Source: Streptomyces sp. NRRL WC-3618
GTDB lineage: Bacteria > Actinomycetota > Actinomycetes > Streptomycetales > Streptomycetaceae
Direction: 5' to 3'
DNA length: 10,394 nt
NCBI RefSeq assembly: GCF_001280005.1
Contig: NZ_LGDW01000126.1
Location: forward strand, 1 to 10,394
Part shown: one piece after another, positions 7,352 through 10,394 of the stretch
Layout: each line of letters begins with the position of its first letter
Numbering within the stretch: the first letter of the stretch is position 1
Notes under the pieces: model-generated
Seen by the model: the letters and a program-made list of their open reading frames with translations, nothing else
Told to the model about the DNA's origin: nothing
The model's database searches: none
Made by a program: the position numbers and the translations under genes

Positions 7352-7897
7352 TCAGAAGCCGATCGGGTTGACGTAGGTGCCCGGGTGGGTGGCGCCGTCC
7401 TGCTTGAGGATCTGGCCGCCGAAGGGCCACGTCAGGGTGAAGTGCGTCGTCTCGTTCGGCGGGGTGACGAGGAAGGTCTTCGGGACGAACTTCTCCTTCT
7501 TCGGCGTGGACTTGGCGACCGGGAGCAGGTTGATGCTGAAGTCCACCGTGTCGCCCTTCTCCAGGGTGATCTTCACGGGCCTCTTGGCGGAGCGCGCCAG
7601 CGACCACGTCCCATCCGTCGACTGGGCGCCGACCATGTCGACACCGGGGAAGCCGGACAGCGTGCAGGTGCGCGAGTTCTTGTTGGTGAACCAGATGAAC
7701 GCCTGCGTCTGCTTCGTGGTCTGCCCCATCTCCGGCGCGGCGTCGCCCCCCGTGGCGAAACCGGCCTTCAGGTCGGCGGTGTGGCAGCGGGTCGGAGCGG
7801 CCTTGGCGGTGGTGGCGGCCGAGGCCGGGACGGTGGTGACGGCGTAGCCGCCGGCGACGACAGCGGCCAGGGCGACGGCGGCGAGCTTGTTGTTCAT
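7352..7897 (-). CDS. Secreted DUF4232-like protein
   Basis: The 181-residue product has a Sec signal peptide: MNNK, a hydrophobic Ala/Val core (residues 5-22), and a likely cleavage after VPASA (about 27/28). The mature part begins with a Thr/Ala-rich stretch and RCHTADLKAGF, then a beta-rich domain with SRTCTLSGFPGVDM. Cys38 and Cys79 are the conserved pair of DUF4232 and probably form a disulphide outside the cell. KGDTVDFSINLLP and the terminal THPGTYVNPIGF complete the usual length. No lipobox is seen, so it is probably released or loosely wall-associated. Function is unknown; the family is abundant in streptomycetes. It is monocistronic, convergent with purL, and preceded by a poor ribosome site (GAGACTCC region). 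Confidence 0.88.
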   Translation of the reverse strand: MNNKLAAVALAAVVAGGYAVTTVPASAATTAKAAPTRCHTADLKAGFATGGDAAPEMGQTTKQTQAFIWFTNKNSRTCTLSGFPGVDMVGAQSTDGTWSLARSAKRPVKITLEKGDTVDFSINLLPVAKSTPKKEKFVPKTFLVTPPNETTHFTLTWPFGGQILKQDGATHPGTYVNPIGF

Positions 7898-8043
7898 GGA
7901 GTCTCTGGTTCCCCTCGTGTACGGATTGGCACGCGGGTCAGTGCGCGCCTACGCATCTGAAGAGGTGGGGGGCTCGGAGGAGGTTGGGTGGGCCGTCCAT
8001 CATTTTCTCGACAGTCGGGTAACTGATGTCACCGCTTCGTACA

Positions 8044-8088
8044 CGTGCGTCTCGTCGTACCGGACGGGCTCGACGCGTTCACTCTCCT
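8044..8088 (+). repeat. Stray purL-like fragment, direct repeat of 7023-7067
   Basis: Positions 8047-8088 match 7026-7067 inside purL at 40 of 42 bases, with a little more similarity on each side. In the purL frame the fragment reads [14 protein letters not shown], identical to PurL. The two differences inside it (8062, CCG for CCC; 8083, ACT for ACC) are both silent third-position changes, as is the next one at 8089. The frame then ends in an unrelated tail and TGA at 8107-8109. This points to an origin in a diverged purL copy rather than a recent duplication of the resident gene. The rest of 7898-8186 between the DUF4232 gene and the ATPase pseudogene shows no gene; it must also hold their divergent promoters, which I cannot place. 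Confidence 0.75.
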
Positions 8089-8186
8089 TGCTCGTCGGAC
8101 TACTACCTGAAGGTGAACTCGGTCTCCGTCCGATACCGAGCAGTGTGCTGAAACCCCGTCATTTTCCGTAAGAAGGCTGTGAGGCT

Positions 8187-8725
8187 GTGTCTGTTGAGTT
8201 CACCGCCTGTACCTACCAGTACAGGCGGGGCCCGGTCGTCCTTGACGGACTCAGCTTTGCCTTTCCCCCGGGTCGTACCGTCCTGCTCAAGGGCATGTCA
8301 CGACGTGAGGCGTGGGACGGCGCCCTGGAGGCACTCGGGCGTGTGGGACTCGCCAAGAAGGCCGGCCGGCAGGCGGCATCGTTGTCCGGCGGACAGCTGC
8401 GCAGGGTCGGTGTCGCCCAGACGCTGGTGCACTCCTGTCGGCTCATGCTGATGGACGAACCGACAGCAGGACTGGACCCCGCTCAGCGGGGGACCTTCCG
8501 GAGGGTTGTCGAGGAGCTCTCCGAGAGCGCCGATGTCGTTGTCTCCACCCACCAGACCGAGGACTCTCCGAGGTCTACGACCACGTCGTCGTCCTGTCGG
8601 ATGGGATGGTCCGATTCAGCGGCACCGTCGAGGAGTTCTACACCCAGGCCCCGGACGACACAGCGTCGGGCCGAGTCGCGGACGGCGCTTACGCGGCTGT
8701 TCTCGGCGGGGGCGAAGCATGGTGA
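8187..8725 (+). pseudogene. ABC transporter ATP-binding protein, broken (Walker A deleted, frameshift)
   Basis: The GTG start with GAAGG 10 bases upstream begins a typical nucleotide-binding domain: YRRGPVVLDGLSFAFPPGRTVLL. The sequence then jumps straight to KGMSRREAWDGALEALGRVGL, a helical-domain segment. The Walker A P-loop and Q-loop, roughly 70-80 residues in intact relatives, are missing; the junction is near 8285-8290. The signature LSGGQ, Walker B LMLMDEPTAGLD and switch STHQTED remain. After Asp at 8562-8564 one base is missing, so the frame goes to nonsense; the expected SEVYDHVVVLSDGMVRFSGT continues from 8567 in another frame to the stop at 8723-8725. Without a P-loop it cannot bind ATP normally, so it is a pseudogene. 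The permease remnant overlaps its end. The intact ancestor was probably an exporter or lantibiotic-type ATPase. Confidence 0.9.
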
Positions 8726-9454
8726 TGTTCCGCCTCCACCCGCGAGCCGGCTCGGCGGTCATCACTGCTCCGCTGCTGTTGGTCATCGTCGCCCTCTACG
8801 TCTCCTCGGACTACATAGCCGGGGACCTGGACGGCTACTGGACCGCGGCCATCGCCAAGGCGGCCTCGGCCCTGATCTTCATCGCCCCGGTCACCGCGGC
8901 CTGTGCCGCCTGGGAAGCCGGAAGACTCCGCCGCGCCAAAATCGGGGCCGGAACTCCGACCCGCAACGGATGGCAGATCGCCGCAGCAACCCTCGCGCGG
9001 CGGTCATTCTGCTGGGTTTCTCGCCCTCGCGGCGGCCCTCGCAGTGGCCCGCTTGCAGATGGATTCTCCGCCCGGGTGGCGCGATGTTCGGATCATCGCA
9101 TCGGCCGGCGTCATCGTTTGCGCCCACGCTGTCGTCGGCTACGCGGTCGGCATGTGGCTGCCCGCGGTGGCCGCCGTCCCGGTGGTACTCGTCGGCGACT
9201 ACCTGTGGAACGTGTACCCGCCCGCGATGGAGCCCCTGTGGCTGCGCCACCTCACCCGGCCTGCCTCCGGCTGCTGCATGAACACCTTCGCGGCTGACCC
9301 CGGGGGCATCGGGGCACCCGCGCTCCTGGCTCTCGGTCTGGCCGCACTGGCCATCGCCGCTGCGGCTGCCTCCGGCCACACACCCCGGCTGGGGAACCTG
9401 CTTGGCTTCGTCCCGTACTTGCAACGACTGGCACGAGAGATGGAACGACCATGA
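8719..9454 (+). pseudogene. ABC transporter membrane protein, frameshifted
   Basis: ATG at 8719 overlaps the end of the ATPase remnant. The first part reads MVMFRLHPRAGSAVITAPLL, then two hydrophobic segments, to about NGWQIAAATLAR near 8997. The hydrophobic sequence then continues in other frames: VILLGF (about 9002-9019) in one, and LALAAALAVARLQMDSPPGW from about 9019 in a third. One base is probably lost near 8994-9002 and another near 9016-9021; at least one shift is certain. The last frame holds several more membrane segments and ends PYLQRLAREMERP with TGA at 9452-9454, overlapping the DUF397 ATG. It is the partner of the broken ATPase, so the whole transporter operon is dead or dying. 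The N-terminal piece alone would be a truncated membrane protein. Confidence 0.85.
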
Positions 9455-9663
9455 CTCCTCACCGCATGTCGGAAGCCACCTGGCACAAGTCCTCGTACAG
9501 CAACGACTCAGGCGGTAACTGCGTAGAGGTCGCCAACCTCACCCCCACCCGTGCCCGCATAGCCCTCCGTGACTCCAAGAATCCCCAAGGGCCCGCCCTC
9601 CTCCTCCCCCCGTCAGCCTTCACAGCGTTCGTGTCCCACGTCCGCCAGATGCGCCGCCCGTAG
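9451..9663 (+). CDS. DUF397 domain protein, orphan
   Basis: The 70-residue product has the DUF397 signature: ATWHKSSYSNDSGGNCVEVA, followed by ARIALRDSKNPQGPALLLP and a C-terminal SAFTAFVSHVR helix. In streptomycetes such proteins usually sit immediately after a DUF5753-type XRE helix-turn-helix regulator and several such pairs influence development or antibiotic production; some act in toxin-antitoxin-like fashion. Here no regulator is adjacent: the gene is joined by ATGA overlap to the end of the permease pseudogene, so its expression would depend on that decayed operon. Start ATG 9451 is preferred because of the overlap; ATG 9466 is possible. The gene itself looks intact. Confidence 0.9.
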   Translation: MTPHRMSEATWHKSSYSNDSGGNCVEVANLTPTRARIALRDSKNPQGPALLLPPSAFTAFVSHVRQMRRP

Positions 9664-9697
9664 GGAGGAAAAGCAGGTGTGTCCCGATGTCCCGGGC

Positions 9698-9979
9698 CTA
9701 CGGAACCTGGCGATAAACGTCACGACGGTTGGCGACGGCCAGGACCCACACGACGAGTTGGCCGTCCTCGACCGTGTAGACAACGCGGCAGTCGCCCACT
9801 CTGAGTCGCCAGCGGGCGTCGTGCCCCTGGAGCGCCTTGACGTCGAACGCGGTCGTGTCCCCCGCATCCATCGCCTTCTGGAGTCCGGCGAGGCGATGGA
9901 GGATGCGCAGGGCCTCAGGGCGTTGGGTTTTCAGCATGTCCCGCTGGGCGTGAGGCGTGAAGCGCGTGGCGTATCCCAT
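9698..9979 (-). CDS. RelE/ParE-family toxin
   Basis: This 93-residue basic protein starts MGYATRFTPHAQRDMLKTQR, with helices through about residue 40, then FDVKALQGHDARWRLRVGDC and RVVYTVEDGQLVVWVLAVA, ending NRRDVYRQVP. That is the RelE/ParE fold: a two-helix hairpin plus a beta-sheet with a terminal HRR/NRR-x-VYR element. RelE members cleave mRNA on the ribosome and ParE members poison gyrase; sequence alone does not decide which. The ATG lies 2 bases after the antitoxin stop, with AGGA in the antitoxin's last codons as ribosome site, so the pair is co-translated. It is convergent with the DUF397 gene across 34 bases; no strong terminator is seen between them. Confidence 0.9.
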   Translation of the reverse strand: MGYATRFTPHAQRDMLKTQRPEALRILHRLAGLQKAMDAGDTTAFDVKALQGHDARWRLRVGDCRVVYTVEDGQLVVWVLAVANRRDVYRQVP

Positions 9980-9981
9980 GG

Positions 9982-10260
9982 TCAGTCCTGGGTGCGGAGG
10001 AGGGCGGCCATCTCTTCGAGTGAGACCGAGCCCTCCGTGCCCTCGGACTCCGCTTCGTCAGCCAGCCGGTTCAGCCATGTCTCTTCGGCGTTCTCGGCGA
10101 TGTGGCGCAGCCGCTGGTACTCCTGGATGTCGATCACGACGGCTTCCTGCTTGCCGCGCCGCGTGATGACCGTCGGCGTCTCATCACGGCGAGCGCGATC
10201 GATGACGTCAGCGAGGTGGCTGCGGACCTCGGCCATGGATTCGATCACCGGGTCATTCAT
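9982..10260 (-). CDS. Phd/YefM-family antitoxin
   Basis: The 92-residue acidic protein has the Phd/YefM N-terminal DNA-binding and dimerisation domain (about 1-55): ESMAEVRSHLADVIDRARRD, TPTVITRRGKQEAVVIDIQEY. The C-terminal tail is Glu/Ala-rich (ESEGTEGSVSLEEMAALL), expected to wrap and neutralise the toxin. The frame is open further upstream, but similarity starts at MNDPVIES, so ATG 10260 is chosen. No Shine-Dalgarno sequence precedes it. A TACATT box (complement of 10267-10272) is placed so that transcription would begin at about the ATG itself, suggesting a leaderless mRNA. Palindromes over and just upstream of the start fit the autorepression typical of the family. Confidence 0.92.
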   Translation of the reverse strand: MNDPVIESMAEVRSHLADVIDRARRDETPTVITRRGKQEAVVIDIQEYQRLRHIAENAEETWLNRLADEAESEGTEGSVSLEEMAALLRTQD

Positions 10261-10284
10261 GTCATGAATGTAACAGATGTACAT
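10254..10284. promoter_or_regulatory. Toxin-antitoxin operator/promoter palindromes
   Basis: CATTCATG (10254-10261) and CATGAATG (10263-10270) form an inverted repeat around one central base, covering the antitoxin start codon. A second palindrome, ATGTACAT (10277-10284), contains TGTACA, the core recognised by YefM in E. coli. A candidate -10, TACATT, lies between them on the minus strand. Long-plus-short palindromes at the promoter match YefM-type autoregulation; binding here is inferred. Confidence 0.6.
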
Positions 10285-10318
10285 GAGGGGCGTCCGATGA
10301 CTTCGAACCAAGCGAATT

Positions 10319-10342
10319 GATCGACCTGATCGACCTGATCGA
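10319..10342. repeat. Tandem 9-bp repeat GATCGACCT (2.7 copies)
   Basis: Two exact GATCGACCT units (10319-10327, 10328-10336) and a partial GATCGA (10337-10342) lie upstream of the toxin-antitoxin pair. They may be slippage-derived; I see no gene in 10285-10394. Confidence 0.8.
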
Positions 10343-10394
10343 AAGAACCTGAATTCCCGGAGCCCCGCCCCATCGACTACCCGCCCCACCGACT

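Noticed and set aside
7887..8171. A 94-codon plus-strand frame overlapping the DUF4232 start
   Set aside because: No ribosome site, no recognised domain, and the composition looks non-coding; it reads the purL-like fragment in a frame other than that of purL.
8562..8570. Programmed frameshift in the ATPase
   Set aside because: No slippery heptamer or downstream structure is evident, and the protein also lacks Walker A, so ordinary mutation is the simpler explanation.
9658..9703. CCGTAGG/CCTACGG inverted repeat between the DUF397 and toxin genes as a terminator
   Set aside because: The 7-bp arms enclose a 32-base loop and overlap both gene ends; too weak to call a terminator.

Overview
The window is high-GC actinobacterial DNA, almost certainly from a Streptomyces species. 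Evidence: very G/C-rich third codon positions, frequent GTG starts with 4-base stop/start overlaps, an LsrL-type Lsr2 paralogue beside purSQL, a DUF397 gene, a DUF4232 secreted protein and a DesK-type kinase/ABC exporter operon.

Left arm (1-2857, minus strand): a translationally coupled operon for an ABC-2 type exporter (ATPase, then permease) followed by a DesK/NarL-class sensor histidine kinase that runs off the left edge. A cognate response regulator is expected beyond the edge. Just upstream of the ATPase lies an inverted repeat (TGTCAT-N8-ATGACA) that could be the operator through which the operon is controlled.

Centre-left (2983-3696, minus strand): a strong hairpin terminator, a normal tRNA-Gly(GCC), a second and structurally aberrant tRNA-Gly(TCC), then lsrL, a small nucleoid-associated protein. 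A 359-base intergenic region, richer in A+T than its surroundings, separates lsrL from the divergent purine operon. Its purS-proximal end can form two overlapping, mutually exclusive RNA hairpins.

Centre (4056-7275, plus strand): purS-purQ-purL, overlapping by 4 bases at each junction, encode the three-subunit FGAM synthase of de novo purine synthesis. The operon ends in a 19-bp hairpin shared with a convergent gene for a secreted DUF4232 protein.

Right arm (7898-10394) is accessory and decaying. It holds a short stray purL-like fragment whose differences from the resident purL are mainly synonymous, and a two-gene ABC transporter operon that is clearly broken: the ATPase lacks Walker A and is frameshifted, and the permease has one or two frameshifts. 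These are followed by an orphan DUF397 gene and a minus-strand Phd/YefM-RelE/ParE toxin-antitoxin pair with palindromes, including a TGTACA core, at its promoter. The best leads for something not routinely described are the odd tRNA-Gly(TCC), the purL relic and the paired hairpins before purS.
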